DNA of 64,000 nucleotides from Diaporthe sp. PMI_573 (Eukaryota; Ascomycota; Sordariomycetes; Diaporthales; Diaporthaceae), in assembly GCA_021399435.1 (NCBI GenBank), contig JAJTUP010000109.1:1-64000 (forward strand), read 5' to 3'. This document shows positions 22,101-33,012 of the stretch, piece by piece. Position numbers and translations under genes: made by a program. The notes under the pieces were generated by a model that was given only the letters and a program-made list of their open reading frames with translations, was not told where the DNA came from and did no database searches. Position 1 is the first letter of the stretch; each line of letters starts with the position of its first letter.

Positions 22101-22539
22101 AGATCCTGTTGCATATTGGCACGAGAGGCGGCGCAAATATCCCCGCCTGTCTCGGATGGCTCTTGATTTTCTCACCGTTCAGGCCATGTCGGCAGAGTGT
22201 GAGAGGCTATTCTCGGCATCAGGCAGAATGGTCTCGCCACATAGGACACTTCTCGATGCACAAATCGTCAGCATGTGTCAAGTACTTCGATCATGGTATC
22301 GTGCCGGCCTGGTCCAACACATCGACCCCTTACTGCTGTCGATTCACGAGGAGGAGGAACTGGTGACTCTGCAGAGTTGTGGTGACGACGAGACTATGAA
22401 GACGAAGGCCACAGCATGGTTAAGCGGTCCCACAGCCGTGGAGAGTGACGAAGAGGCTGAGGAGTTCGCTACAGGGGGGTTTGGAGATGTCGCTATGGGG
22501 TTTACAATTGATGAAACGGAAATTGAGGATGGGGATTAG
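19190..22539 (+). CDS. Chimeric gene: amidohydrolase N-terminus fused in frame to a complete hAT transposase
   Basis: Predicted exons 19190-19561, 19636-19767, 19821-21078, 21127-21723, 21773-22539; all four GT-AG introns (48-74 bp) keep phase, giving 1041 residues (1023 if ATG 19244 is used). Residues 1 to about 228 follow metal-dependent amidohydrolases: a beta-rich start (FVIQDVMIFDGKGF), VPGLIDAHVHAL with the HxH metal pair, IRFGVTTVLDM, GWPEPVVRRILEQAG, SADEAPAFVQSQI, SYIKLMHELGDTL. The remaining metal/catalytic residues of that family are absent. In the middle of exon 3, near 20005, the frame passes without break into hAT sequence: TAYENRLFTHFKGY, zinc finger (CRPC...H), [49 protein letters not shown], and hATC (LSRMALDFLTVQAMSAECERLFSASGRM). 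The transposase part is intact. The first intron donor, GTTCGA, is weak. Alternatively a hAT-only protein starts at ATG 19968. Confidence 0.75.
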
Positions 22540-22766
22540 GCGACGACCGGGGTGATGTCAACGAAATCAACATTGTACATATACACATCACACTACGGGC
22601 ATGTTGATCAACATCACGCGAGGTTTGGACGTCATGTCAACATCAACTCAATGCACGTGCTATGTGATGTTGTGTGGCATTGATCGGAACCTTGGTTTGG
22701 TTGCCCTTCGGTGTGTGGAAATAATGGCATAATGTAGCATGTTAGTCAGTGTAGCTACATTAATGA
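22540..22766. repeat. hAT right-end subterminal region plus short repeats
   Basis: Words GTTGATC/ATCAACATCA and TGATGT recur after the transposase stop, the usual look of a hAT right end. The matching left end is missing because the amidohydrolase joins the coding sequence directly. From 22727 a roughly 40-bp stretch (containing TTAGTCAGTGTAG) resembles 42356-42400, and at 22764-22800 TTGAGGGTACGCG occurs twice. Confidence 0.45.
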
Positions 22767-22767
22767 T

Positions 22768-24079
22768 TTGAGGGTACGCGGCATCCGATTGAGGGTACGC
22801 GAATATCCGGAGTTCAACCTTCTTCGCGTGCCAGTTGTTCTCAAAGTCAAGCCAGAAAACCGGCATAACGCCGACGAAGGGGGCATCGCCGAGGGCGCCG
22901 GATCCAATGGAATAGTCCTCGGGCCCGAAGGAAGGAAGCTTGTCACTCGAAAAAACAACGGAGGGAAGGTGTGGACCTCCTTCCTCGAGTGCACCTCCGC
23001 CACGGGCAAAGCGTGCCCCCCACTTATCATTTTCAAAGGAAAGAGTGTACAGCAGCAGTGGTTTAAAACACTCGAGGGTCACGAGAATTGGGAGTTTACG
23101 GCGAAAGAAAACGGCTGGACGAACAACGATGTCGGCCTCGAGTGGCTAAAAAAGGTCTTCATTCCTCATACGAAGCCAAGTGACCCTAACGAGTGGCGTT
23201 TGCTTGTGGTCGACGGGCATAGAAGCCACTGTACTTTCGAGTTTATGTGGAAATGCTTCTCAAATAAGGTATAACTATATTGTTTACTTGCCGCCACATA
23301 CGTCGCATGTGCTTCAACCGCTAGACTTGGGCGTATTTGCTTCGCTAAAGGTAGCGTACAAAGCCGAAGCCGACCTCTTGAACTTCTACACAGAGAACAC
23401 TATTACCGGCAAGCAGTTGTTTCTTTTTTGCTATCGGAAGGGGCGAATGAAAGCCCTCAAGGAAAGCAACGTGCTTGGGGGGTGGCATGCGACTGGTTTA
23501 TGGCCGGTCGATATGGCGAAGCCGCTTCTTAGCATCTAATTGCTTGAAAACACCGAGAATGCGGCCGCGAGAGCTAAATCTGATGAGACCACGAGAAAGA
23601 GGAGACTCGATTTAATCACCCCAGTACCCGTCAGCATTAAAAAAGTGGTGGTGTCGACACCGAGAGCATCCCGAGAGATTCGGTGTTTGCACAGCTTTTT
23701 TGATACCGGCAATCACTCGGTCGCCACACAGCGACTATTGTTTCGGAAGGTTGAAAAAGGATACGACGAGAAAGAGTGGCAATTGAAGATGGCTCTACGA
23801 GAAAACGAGCTTCTCAAAGCAAAGTTGGAAGCAATGGCACCAGTCAAAAGAAAGAAGGTCCCAACGAGTCCCAACTCGAGGTTCGTGCAGATTGAGGCTA
23901 TTCGGAAGGCGCAAATTGCAGCCGGAGCAATTGAGGCTGAGTCAGCAGACGAAGAAGGGTCTGAAGAAACCGAAACACCAGAAGATTGCATCGTGGTGGG
24001 TTCTGGCGACGATACTGACGACGATGAAGTTCCTCAGCTCCTCAATTCTTACAAGAAGGTTTTCGGCAACCCGCTGTAA
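22768..24079 (+). pseudogene. Pogo/Fot-like transposase, N-terminally truncated
   Basis: Sequence aligns with the 7396-9008 transposase from just before the catalytic core: NADEGG, SATGKACPPLIIFKGKSVQQQW, VVDGHRSHCTFEFMWKCFSNK, LPPHTSHVLQPLDLGVF, GGWHATGLWPVDMAKPLL, then QRLLFRKVEKGYDEKEWQLK and an acidic tail ending at 24079. The helix-turn-helix half is missing. A one-base shift after FSNK (near 23270) and a TAA at 23537-23539 (SI-stop-LLENTEN, readable as CAA to TAA) break the frame. No terminal repeat is left on the 3' side; the next base starts an inverted pogo fragment. Confidence 0.8.
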
Positions 24080-24421
24080 ACTCCCAATTATTGTACCCTT
24101 TGAGTGTTTTAAACCACTACTACTGTATGCTTTTCTCCTTGAAGATAATAAGTGGTGGGCATACTTCGCCTGTAGCGGAGACACACTCGATGAAGGAGGT
24201 CTATACTTGGCTTCCATTACTTCTTTGAGTAACAAGCTTTCTTCCTTCCGGTCTAAGGACTACTCCATTGGATCTGTCACCTTTGGCAACCCCCCCTTTA
24301 TCCATATTGTAGCGATTTTCGGCAAGAATCTCGCTGACGCCGACCTGCGCAGGATACTGGGCCGCGCTTGCAAAATGGGGATTCGATCTTCCCATTCGCA
24401 TACGCGATTCAAAGCCCCATT
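24080..24421 (-). pseudogene. Inverted pogo transposase fragment (catalytic-core start)
   Basis: On the minus strand the translation gives ENRYNMDKGGVAKGDRSNGVVL and PEGRKLVTQRSNGSQV followed, with frame changes, by a degenerate FMECVS/IIFKG-like segment. It corresponds to the same region as ENRHNADEGGIAEGAGSNGIVL at 22850-22920. The catalytic Asp is kept but Glu-Gly changed to Lys-Gly. It is a second copy, inverted and joined to the 3' end of the preceding one. Confidence 0.7.
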
Positions 24422-24826
24422 TTAGGCAGTGACCACAACCTCATCGTCGCTCTCCTCCTCAGAACCCGAGTTCTCGACAACCGGCGCCTCAGAACCGACG
24501 TCTTAAGCGACGTCCTCCTTCACCGATATCTCGAGATCGTCGAACCAGCCCTCGGCAGACACCTTGCTCACCTGCTTGAACATGATTCGAGCCGTATCGC
24601 ATACGGTTCCACGGCTGGAAGTCCACTTCTTGGCCTCGTCGCTGTCAAGCTTCTTGGGAGGAGACTTAGGGGCCTCGATAAAAGCTTCCTCCATAAAGAA
24701 GGCGAACTTTGAAAGGAATGTTCCGACCGACTCGCATTTATCGCCACTAGCGTCACAGCGATAAGAGCACGAGCCCTTTCCATCGTGCTCAAAGCAGTCG
24801 ATCGTTAGACTTGGAACAAGGGCTGT
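24422..24826 (-). pseudogene. Fragment of an unrecognised acidic, Cys-containing gene
   Basis: Reading from 24826 downwards the frame gives DCFEHDGKGSCSYRCDASGD, KCESVGTFLSKFAFFMEEAF, a Lys/Pro stretch, WTSSRGTVCDTARIMFKQVS and EGWFDDLEISVKEDVA, a TAA near 24505, then an acidic end (SGSEEESDDEVVVTA) and stop at 24422. It looks like the 3' part of a real gene with one nonsense change. The 5' side is cut off exactly by the LTR-like repeat at 24827. I do not recognise the family. Confidence 0.4.
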
Positions 24827-25020
24827 TGTCAGATGTGACGGGTGCTTTGGGTTAGGTGCCTGAGGCATCAATGGCTGAATCATGACAAAACCAGCCCCCT
24901 TACGGGTGGGGTCCCACCAAGGAACCAAGACAAGACATCATCACAATACACACAGTTACCACCCCATCAATTGGACCATAATTACACGTCCCATATACCT
25001 AAAAGGGTAATAATCTGACA
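24827..25020 (+). mobile_element. LTR-like repeat, family L2, copy 1 (194 bp)
   Basis: Begins TGTCAGATGTGACGGG and ends AATCTGACA, so it has TG...CA ends and an 8-bp terminal inverted match (TGTCAGAT/ATCTGACA), as solo LTRs do. It is nearly identical to 53877-54070 and clearly related to 63751-63945. Flanks are GCTGT before and ACTGT after, a four-of-five match to a 5-bp target duplication. Confidence 0.65.
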
Positions 25021-25910
25021 ACTGTAATAAGTTTAATAAAGAGTTAGTTCTGTCAGAATCAGCAGATGTATCGCAGTGTGATTTCTCGCAAAGTACTTTA
25101 AAGTTTTAGACAAGTCTCCATCACTCAGTTACTTTGTCTAGGTAAATTGACAAGGTACTGTACTATTTACAGTACTTAACTGTATATATTGCTTTAAACG
25201 TCTGTATATGTAATACATACATACTGCCGATGCACTGCCATCTTTCATGCTAACCTTGTGGCCCCGTGAAATACAGTAGAAGTACAGATATCGTGTCGCG
25301 GTCAACATACAGCGTATCTTTGATGACCAGGAAAATACATCGACTAAAGTATAAGGTATAAGTGTGGAATAAAGACGCGACTGCTGCAGAGTTCAGAGTA
25401 CCCTATGGAAGTACTTAATCCTCAAATAAAATTGTTGCGGTAAAGGACAGTACATACACTACATACTGTACAAACGGCTTTATTTGTCTTCATATTTATC
25501 TCTTGAAATTGAAGGGAGAGCTCTGTAGAGACCTAAATTAAAATACTCTATTACTTACAAAGAAGAACCATACAGTACTTTGCCGAAATACCAACTAACT
25601 TAGACAACTGCAGTTTATGATTTTATCATTTGACGCGCGTCTAACACAGGTTTGCTTTATATAAGTACATGGCTTCAGGATGTCTAAATACAGGGTAGAC
25701 CGAAACGAGTGTTATGAACCAACGACGTTCGGCACCAAGGGGACCCGTTTGGGCGACCCAGACAGCCCAGAAAGGATGCCACGACGCCAGCCCCGAGTCA
25801 CTTCTTAGGTAAATTGAGCTGGACATTTATGCTCAAATTGAGTAGTTAGACTTAGTTTAAAGATTAAGGATTCTGGATTAATCACAAACTTCTTTTGGGA
25901 AATGTATTTC
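25021..25910. other. AT-rich tract with scattered GTACAGTAC-like words
   Basis: No supportable gene in 890 bp. The sequence is A/T-rich with repeated short palindromes such as AGTACTGTAC and TACAGTAC, resembling RIP-mutated DNA. Confidence 0.5.
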
Positions 25911-26207
25911 TGTCGAGAGGTCAGGGGAAGATGCTGGGCAAAGATTGCTTGAGGGCAGATCAGGATCTGAACATTCCGTGCTATGTTACGATTGATACCT
26001 GACTACATTGTGATTCCAGTGCGTCTAGCCACCCATCTTATAACCTGACCTGCCCATCCCTCATGGATCTCGATGCACGCTGGCCTGAGCGAGGCTCAGC
26101 CCTGACTTGGGCGCCATATGGGCCTGAGCGGTGCTGCGGTGCCTTTCGCCGATACTACGGTGCCCTTCACCGGGCCTCCGACGGGCCCGAAGTGCTGCCT
26201 TCCAACA
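25911..26207 (+). mobile_element. Solo LTR, family L1, copy 1 (297 bp)
   Basis: Starts TGTCGAGAGG and ends CTTCCAACA; from about 25925 it is almost identical to the solo LTR at 33156-33450. The left 15 bp have diverged. The flanks share TATTTC (25905-25910 and 26209-26214) with one extra base on the right, so the target duplication is imperfect. Confidence 0.75.
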
Positions 26208-26593
26208 CTATTTCATTTATTCTAGTCTACTATGATCTGCCGTGGTACAAGCCCTTCACCATCTCACCAATCACCTACCACTTCTTTTAGCGATGAGTAC
26301 TCTTTCACATCTGAATCATCAGCCAGTACGATAGAGTGTGAGGGATTGTGCTGCCGCGCCGCTGAAGTGGGAAGCCAGGTAGCCAACCATGATGGTACCC
26401 AGCCGTCATGGTGTAGATATTCGCCACCTGAGGGAATTAAATACGACTAACATACTATGGCGGCCGAGGCTGTAGCAAATAAAGGTGAGAGACCTCACAA
26501 AACTCTTGACCAGGTAAATCTGACATCAACTAGTTGATTTAACCTGCAATTACATATCCTGTCGAGAGGTGGTTATCTACAAAGAGCGATGTG

Positions 26594-26873
26594 TATTCAA
26601 AGCATGATAACCAGCTTGATTACTGGTCTGCGAAGCGGTTTGAGTATCCTCGTGTAGCCAAAATGGCGATTGACGTCTTGTCAATTCCCGCCATGGCTGC
26701 CGAGTGTGAGAAGACGTTTTCTTCTTCTGGTAGTATGGTTTCACCTAAACGACACCGATTGGACGCGAGCACAGACAGTTAGATCATGGCTAAGAGGAGG
26801 CTTGTTGGAGGAATATGATGGGTTGCTGAAGGAGATAGGTGACGACGTGGTTGAGGCTGTGAACCAGGGGTAG
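26594..26873 (+). pseudogene. hAT dimerisation-domain scrap
   Basis: Translation gives DNQLDYWSAKRFEYPRVAKM, AIDVLSIPAMAAECEKTFSS and SGSMVSPKRHRLD, the hATC signature, followed by a frame change and a short remnant of the C-terminal tail to a stop near 26873. No other part of the transposase is nearby. Too broken to function. Confidence 0.65.
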
Positions 26874-26929
26874 TCAGCAAGGAGGGCACGATTCATAGTC
26901 AGTCGTGGCGAAGAGACAGTTTCTCTAGT

Positions 26930-27235
26930 ACTATCACAGGGCCCGAATGAAGGTATTTACAGCAACAGATATCCGTTCTGGCTGGCGGGCGACGGGTCTC
27001 TGGCTAGTGTCTAAGCATAGGGCACATGGAAACCACTTTATGGAAGATAACCGGCGGAAGGAAGCGATACCGTCAAATTCTAAGGCAAGGGAACCACGAG
27101 GGCATCAATTCTGCACAGATAAGTCTTTTTGTCCACGCCAAGGGACCGTTTTTTCAACACCCAGGAGCTACGGGGCATGGTGGCCCAGTATGCCCGTCAG
27201 AAGAATCTAAGCCCCACATCACGACTAGAACATCA
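26930..27235 (+). pseudogene. Pogo transposase C-terminal scrap
   Basis: RARMKVFTATDIRSGWRATG followed by LWLVSKHRAHG corresponds to RARMEAVTGDNIRSGWRATGLWP of the complete element at 7321-9169. After a frame change the matching TPRS...ARQKNLSPTSRLE region follows up to about 27235. No terminal repeat is present. Confidence 0.65.
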
Positions 27236-27320
27236 TGACCTCAACCAGAGCCGGGTTCAGTCCCTCCCTTGCCAGTGAACTGGTTCTTGGAAACTTGCTT
27301 TTCTTCCTTTTTTCCTTTTT

Positions 27321-27327
27321 CCTTTTT

Positions 27328-27359
<32 letters not shown>
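27321..27359 (-). repeat. Poly(T) tract, probable poly(A) tail of a minus-strand retroposon
   Basis: Thirty consecutive T at 27330-27359 preceded by CCTTTTT repeats. On the minus strand this is a long A tail followed by GGAAAAA repeats. The sequence upstream of the tail on that strand (27360-27460) could be a SINE or LINE 3' end, but no RNA polymerase III boxes were convincing. Confidence 0.45.
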
Positions 27360-27464
27360 CGCGGGGGGTCGATCGGCTCTCACATCGCTGACCCATCTGC
27401 CCGGGGCGCTCTTGAACCACTGCATCGTCACCTTTTGGATCCGGCTGGCTTGATCTAGGGTAGG

Positions 27465-27764
27465 ATTTCTGAGAATCAGAAGGGCGTCGGTGCCTCAAGG
27501 TATGGTTTGTACTGGGACGGGGGCTCAATGCCTCCTGAATTACGAGCTCATGATAGCGCAATACGATGAAACGAGCAAGTTCATGCCTTCAAATATGGCT
27601 TTGAGACCTTTGCCTCGACGGCGGTCTCTTCCATTGCGACAAGGTTGGAACAAGAGTATCCAGAAAAATCAAGAGATCTTGTCCCGGTGTTATTAGGCTT
27701 TGAATTCACGCAAAGAAAGGAAGGCGAGGGAGACTGGCCGTTTTCCACTCCCGCCTTCAGGTAA
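27465..27764 (+). pseudogene. Gene fragment of unknown identity, one in-frame TGA
   Basis: One hundred codons read through a single TGA: GVGASRYGLYWDGGSMPPEL, RAHDSAIR, stop, NEQVHAFKYGFETFASTAVS, TRLEQEYPEKSRDLVPVLLG, FEFTQRKEGEGDWPFSTPAF. The periodicity and composition look like a real protein C-terminus. The stop follows a CGA codon and could be CGA to TGA. No family is recognised. Confidence 0.35.
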
Positions 27765-28017
27765 TAGGATGGCTACCACGTGGCGCACTGGCCCCTTAAG
27801 CTATGTTCACCCCCTCAGCTGGTGCATCCCCTAATTTTTGCCTGAGGCAGCAAATGAATTCTCACCCTATTATATATCGAGAAAAAATGCTCATCTATCA
27901 CTCCAGGCAGGTTTCATTACCCTAACATACACATGACTATTACTAAAGCATCAGACTACTGCCTCTGCACTTCACTGAAGATTCCCCACTTCCTTTTGCC
28001 CACCAACAACTCACAGG

Positions 28018-29783
28018 ATGGACTTCTCTTCGGTTTTCAGCAAAACTCTGTCTCGATACACCATGGACTTCAACACGACAGGCACCGTCGCCGATGGGTC
28101 AGTCATTAATGTCCAAGACATCATAACCTTGCTCGGCAGTCATAACGCTGTTGTCCAAATCTTCATATTGCTGTACCGCATTTTCCCTTCACAAACAAGC
28201 ATCATTCTTGCAGTCGTGATGCTTTGGACGTTCAACAAAATATGGCACCAGATCTCTGAGGTTACATGCAGATTTGTTGCCAAACACTTCAGTTCCAGCC
28301 TATCCATATCCAGCCACGATGTAATGTATCGTCCCATGGTGGACTGGCTAGCTTCGCAACCTGGTCTAATTGACACAAGATGCATCGCTGTACATACAAC
28401 ATTCAGATCAGCCTGGGAGCGAGGCAACGAATCACGGATGGTGTCAAGAGCCACCTTAGACACAAAGGGTGGCTACCTCAACTTCTCAGGCCAGGACGCC
28501 CACACTATTTCAAGGTTTATCCCAGCGATAGGCATACACAGCTTCTGGTTCGAAGGTCGATACTTCCGGCTTTATCGTGAGCAAGAAAATTTCCTAGAGG
28601 ACAACGGCGTCAACTCCCAAACGTTCAAGGACAAGGAGAAGCTCATCATCTCCTGCCTTGGCCGCTCCCCCGAACCGCTCAAAAAGCTCCTCTACCATGC
28701 CAAAAAGGCACATCAGGATGGTCTTGGCGCCAAAACCCTTATCAAACATCCATCTCCACCCGCAATACGGCGTTCCGGAGGACCACAAGCCTGGTCGCTG
28801 GTGTCAAGCCGCGATATTCGCCCGATGCGTACAGTAGTGCTCAATGAGCAGCGAAAGTTCAAATCTTGCACGATATGAACGAATACCTTCATCCCGACAC
28901 ATCAAAATGGTATTCCAACCGCGGCATCCCTTTGAGGCGTGGGCATCTCTTCCACGGTCCACCTGGAACAGGTAAAACGTCACTTGCGTTCGTACTTGCC
29001 GGCGTCTTTGGGCTTGAGATTCACGTCATCAGCCTTCACGACCCGTCAGTTACGGAGGAGGACCTGTTATCACTCTTCAACTCATTACCACGCAGATGTA
29101 TTATACTTCTGGAGGACATCGATACCGCGGGCCTCGTAAGACAATCTGAAGAGCAAGATGATGATGCAAATATGGATGTTAACAGCAGGGAAGGCAATGT
29201 GAAGGTTGATGAGCTTGAGGATGAGGAATCTAATGGTTTTGCCAAAGATTGTGGTAGAGGTGGCATGAATGGTTGGAAGGTTTCAGACCTTGCTCGGGAA
29301 TTGGGAAAGCGTCGCGGGTCAGACGATCACAAAGGCATCAGTTTGTCGGGTCTGCTCAATGCAATCGACGGCGTTGCGTCGCATGAGGGGAGGCTACTGA
29401 TCATGACGACAAACAAGCCGGAAAAACTGGACGAAGCTCTGATCCGACCCGGCCGTGTCGATCTGCAAGTTGAGTTCACATATGCCACACAAGAACAGGC
29501 GCAGGAGCTGTTCGAGAGGATGTACGAGGCCGACTCGGAAGTGGAAGAATCTCCGGGGCATTTTCGCGACGCAAACGGCCAGGCTCTGACCAACGAAGAG
29601 ATGAGAAGGGCCGCTGCCGATTTCGCATCCAAGATTCCCGCCGGATTTTCCCCTGCGGAACTTCAGGGATTCCTAGTAAAGAGGAAGAAAGATCCGCGTA
29701 TGGCACTGAAAGAGGTTGGCGCCTGGGTAAACGAGATATTGAGTCAGAAGGCGAGTAAGAAGAAAGTGTTGCATGTTCAGTAA
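28018..29783 (+). pseudogene. BCS1-like AAA ATPase, single frameshift
   Basis: From ATG 28018 to about 28862 the frame encodes a BCS1_N-type region: one probable membrane helix (residues about 45-75, FILLYRIFPSQTSIILAVVMLW), then HTISRFIPAIGIHSFWFEGRYFRLYREQ and RPMRTVVLNEQRKF. One base is missing near 28862; in the next frame the AAA module follows: MNEYLHPDTSKWYSNRGIPL, HGPPGTGKTS (Walker A), CIILLEDIDTA (Walker B), an acidic insertion, GISLSGLLNAIDGVAS, MTTNKPEKLDEALIRPGRVD (sensor and Arg finger), stop at 29783. Together about 588 residues, the usual length of fungal BCS1-like paralogues. Yeast Bcs1 is a mitochondrial translocase for Rieske protein; such accessory paralogues have unknown roles. 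The frameshift could be a true lesion or an assembly error. Confidence 0.8.
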
Positions 29784-30018
29784 AGGACAGAGAATAAATG
29801 GTGGCCTTCGGTTCAACCACAGCCCTATCTCATATCATTCCAACACCCTGCAGCCTTGATTGTGACCATTCCACTTTCTTTCCCCTGGACTCCGGGGCCC
29901 CCCATCCATTTGTCTTCCCTACGCTCGCATTCCCGGCTGCTGATGATATCCTGTTTCGATCTACAGAAACCCATGTCATTGCTTTGAGTTGTAGACGAAT
30001 GCGTTAGGGAAGATGAGA
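29784..30018. other. 3' flank of the BCS1-like gene
   Basis: About 230 bp of non-coding, C/T-rich sequence between the BCS1-like stop and the hAT left terminus. No hAT coding remains were found here. Confidence 0.4.
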
Positions 30019-30039
30019 GGCAGAGCAGGCCATCGGTCG
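30019..30039 (+). repeat. hAT-A left terminal inverted repeat
   Basis: 21 bp, begins GGCAGAGCAGG; perfect inverse of 33639-33659. Confidence 0.85.
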
Positions 30040-30233
30040 ATCGGATGGCCAAATCCCATCCGATTCCGATATCGATTTGCAATCGATCGAATTGACTGAA
30101 GCCCATCCGATTCCGAATCGGATTGGTCTATATCGGATCGGATCCGATCCGATTTGCCTATATCCGATTCGGAATCGGATATCAGATCTGCTAAATCGGA
30201 TGGGGTGCGTATTTGAGGCTATTCCCAGTTATA

Positions 30234-33012
30234 TTAGCTACGTTGTGCCCATCTAGTTAATTCCCGTGCAATATCACTTTGTAACGCCGTGCTAGATGCC
30301 CGATCTAGCAATTCAAGTGGCAATTCAGCCTTGTAGACGCCTGCTTTGCTCCAAGACCTAATACACTGGCTGGCGCCAATAACGTGCCGCTGAAGACAAG
30401 ACCTCCGTGCTGACACCATCTGCCCGACGCTACTAAACTGACGCTCAGTTTCTGCTGCTGCTGAAGGTATCGTGAGGAAGTCAACTGCCATATAAGACAG
30501 CTTGGGGAATCGTTTTGCGCCAATATCCCGCCACCACGCGATTGGGTCGTTTAGGTACGCCTTTGAGTTGACTACTGGCTCAACAAGGTATGTATCTAGC
30601 TCGTCTTGTTGTATATCCTCTCGTTGTATGGGCTCAGGGTCCTTGCCTTTGTTGCCCCTTCTCCTCTTGTTTGCTAGCCGTGTATCTTGTGAATTAGGAA
30701 CCTCGTCGTCGGCGTCGTTCGCGAAGAAGCGTTTGCGGCGTTGAAGCATGTCGAGGACTGGTTGTTGTTCGACCTCAGTCTGGGGGTTAAAGTCAGGTCG
30801 CGGTCTACTAGAGGATTAGTTAAGCAAAGACTATTAATATATGTATAACTCACTTATTTTTATAGTCCTCCTCCCATCGTTCCCTCAACCTGGTAGTATA
30901 GTGGTCTCGCCATCTAGACCCTTGCCGTTGAGGCTCAGCATCAAAAATACCTTGCAACCCAGTCATCTTGAGGCTTGGATTAAACACCACAGCAGCGGCA
31001 TAGGCCAAGCTCGTGAGTTTATCGTAGTAGTGCTGTAGCTTCCACAGGCCTACCCGAATATATGCCTTTAAGAAACGCCGTTCTTGGTCGCCAAGATGCT
31101 CGAAGATCTTCACGATCCCGGGGATAGGGTCGCCTGTAGGGTCAATAGGGTTTTCTCGTTCAACATAGCACTTGCCCTGCGCACAAGATTCGAGGTGAAG
31201 CAGCAAATACTCCATCTGAGGAAAATACTGATCAAGAGAGCCAGCAGGTCCGATGCCTTGAAGCTTCTTCGAGGCAAACTTGAAGGGAGAAAGGATATTC
31301 TGAATAGCCTCAACCACACGCCAATCCTGGGCCCCCAACTTGAACTCGAGAACCGGCGGCTTATCCTTTTCCTTCGAACCAGCCGCGTCCCACTGGTACT
31401 CAAGGTTTTGGTGTAGTCGTTTGATCGCCGGCTGTAACTCCAAGGCACGCGCCGCCATTGCCTCGTCGCTTTGCCACCTCGTGGCGTTGTTGTGAACCCA
31501 TTCCTTGGTGGTAGCGGAAGGGTCCAGTTCTGTTTGGGCATCACGAAACGCGCCAACGAGCTGGCTGCTTCTGTGGAAGCAGTTGCCATGGTTGTGAAGC
31601 TTACCAAAAGGACCTCGTTTTTGGTGCTTTTCCATCGTTTTCCTGGTTAGCTGACTAGGCGTAGAGTAATCAAAGGCGCACGCGGCGGCTTCAACTAATT
31701 CGTCAGATACGTCAGAATTGTTGTACTCATCATCCTCGTCCTCAGTATCAACAAAAGGATCAGTATCTAAAGCATCATCATCCTCATCCTCACTAGCCGA
31801 ATCCTGTTGCGTAAGGTCCTCCTCAGGGTTGATGGCAACTTCGTCAAAGGCACGTTCTAGAGCCTCGTTTTCCTCGTCCTCGTCAGCGAAGCTGTCTTGA
31901 AGCCAGTTTCGGAGGACCTGGTCAAGCGGCAGGCGCTTACAACCCTCACCATACATCAAGGCGCGGGTACAGAGCTGCAAAACGTGCGGACCACAGCTAA
32001 TCTGCCTCTCCTCAGCGTCGAGCCCGAGTGCTTCGCCAATCTTGGCCATCCTTGTCCTATTCTTAGACTCGTTATCCAAGGTACAGTAGCCCACGCAATC
32101 TTGAATCTCAAAAAAGCGGATTATGGCTAAGATTTCCTCAGCAATATCTGAGCCTCTGTGGCGCTTCATCAAAGGTGGCAAACCTAACAAGATGGTCCAT
32201 CTGTTGAAGTCTTTGTCGATGAAATTGGCAGTCAACCCTACGAATGACGTGAATCTCCTCGAGGTCCAGCCGTCAAACGTTAGATGGATCAAGCCGCGCG
32301 CGCTTCGAAGGAAAGCTCTGATTTTGGGTAGGGCGCGGTGATATTCACGCAGAAGGAGGCGAACAAGGGTTTTCGAGTGTGGTAGGTCCTTCTCCTCAAG
32401 CACGGGGTTGTTATACAGCTGTTGACGGCGCCAACGAGTATCATTCACGATATTGAATGACAGATTCGAGCAGACAAGCCAGTCAAGTATCAATAAGTCG
32501 TTCACCGGCTTCTTGAAGCGTATTATTAACTGCCCGTGGACTGCTTGTTGCGCCGGTTTCGAAAAGTCGATCATGGAGTTGAGGGTCCTCTGCGAGGGTA
32601 CAGGCGTAGACTCGGCTTCATTAATCTGCACAGCATTCTAGGCGTCAGCTTATGAACCCTCATCTATTTTGTCACATACCTTAGGGTCTATAACGCCATG
32701 GCTATCCTTTAGATGCTTCTCGATGGACCTGCTAGTTGTAGCCACGAATTTGGTATCCTTCGCAGGTTTCTTTGCAAGAAAACAAGACTCGCACACCCAG
32801 ATCTGATCTTGGTTTTTAGGCCGAGAACAATCTCTGAGTCTGAAGCCATATCGCCACCACCATTTGCGTTCTTTTGTTGGGTTATGGTAGTTGGCAAGCC
32901 CTGGGTAAGCTGCCCAGCGTTCCTCAGTCCAAACGGAGTAATCAGGGTAGCCCACGATCTCGGTATCTTGTGGCGTGGAGGAAACGAGGGACGAGGGCGT
33001 AGGTGAGTCCAT
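30234..33012 (-). CDS. hAT-A transposase, apparently intact
   Basis: Three exons on the minus strand: 33012-32680, 32637-30854, 30807-30234, joined by short introns (GTATGT...GCTGACGCCTAG and GTGAGT...TTAACTAATCCTCTAG) that keep the frame; 896 residues. Order: BED zinc finger in exon 1 (WVCESCFLAKK...IEKHLKDSH), then LTFDGWTSRRFTS (first Asp), GYCTLDNESKNRTRM (second Asp), SCGPHVLQLCTRALMYG (C..H), a long acidic insertion of Glu/Asp (residues about 365-425), NNATRWQSDEAMAARAL, and hATC with DPIAWWRDIGAKRFPKLSYM and FLTIPSAAAETERQFSSVGQ. No stop, frameshift or missing domain was found, so this copy could still produce transposase acting on the two ends described for the element. Confidence 0.9.

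Noticed and set aside
27225..27561. Lys-rich minus-strand frames across the poly(T) tract
   Set aside because: The Lys run is the translation of poly(A) and the frames have no other content.
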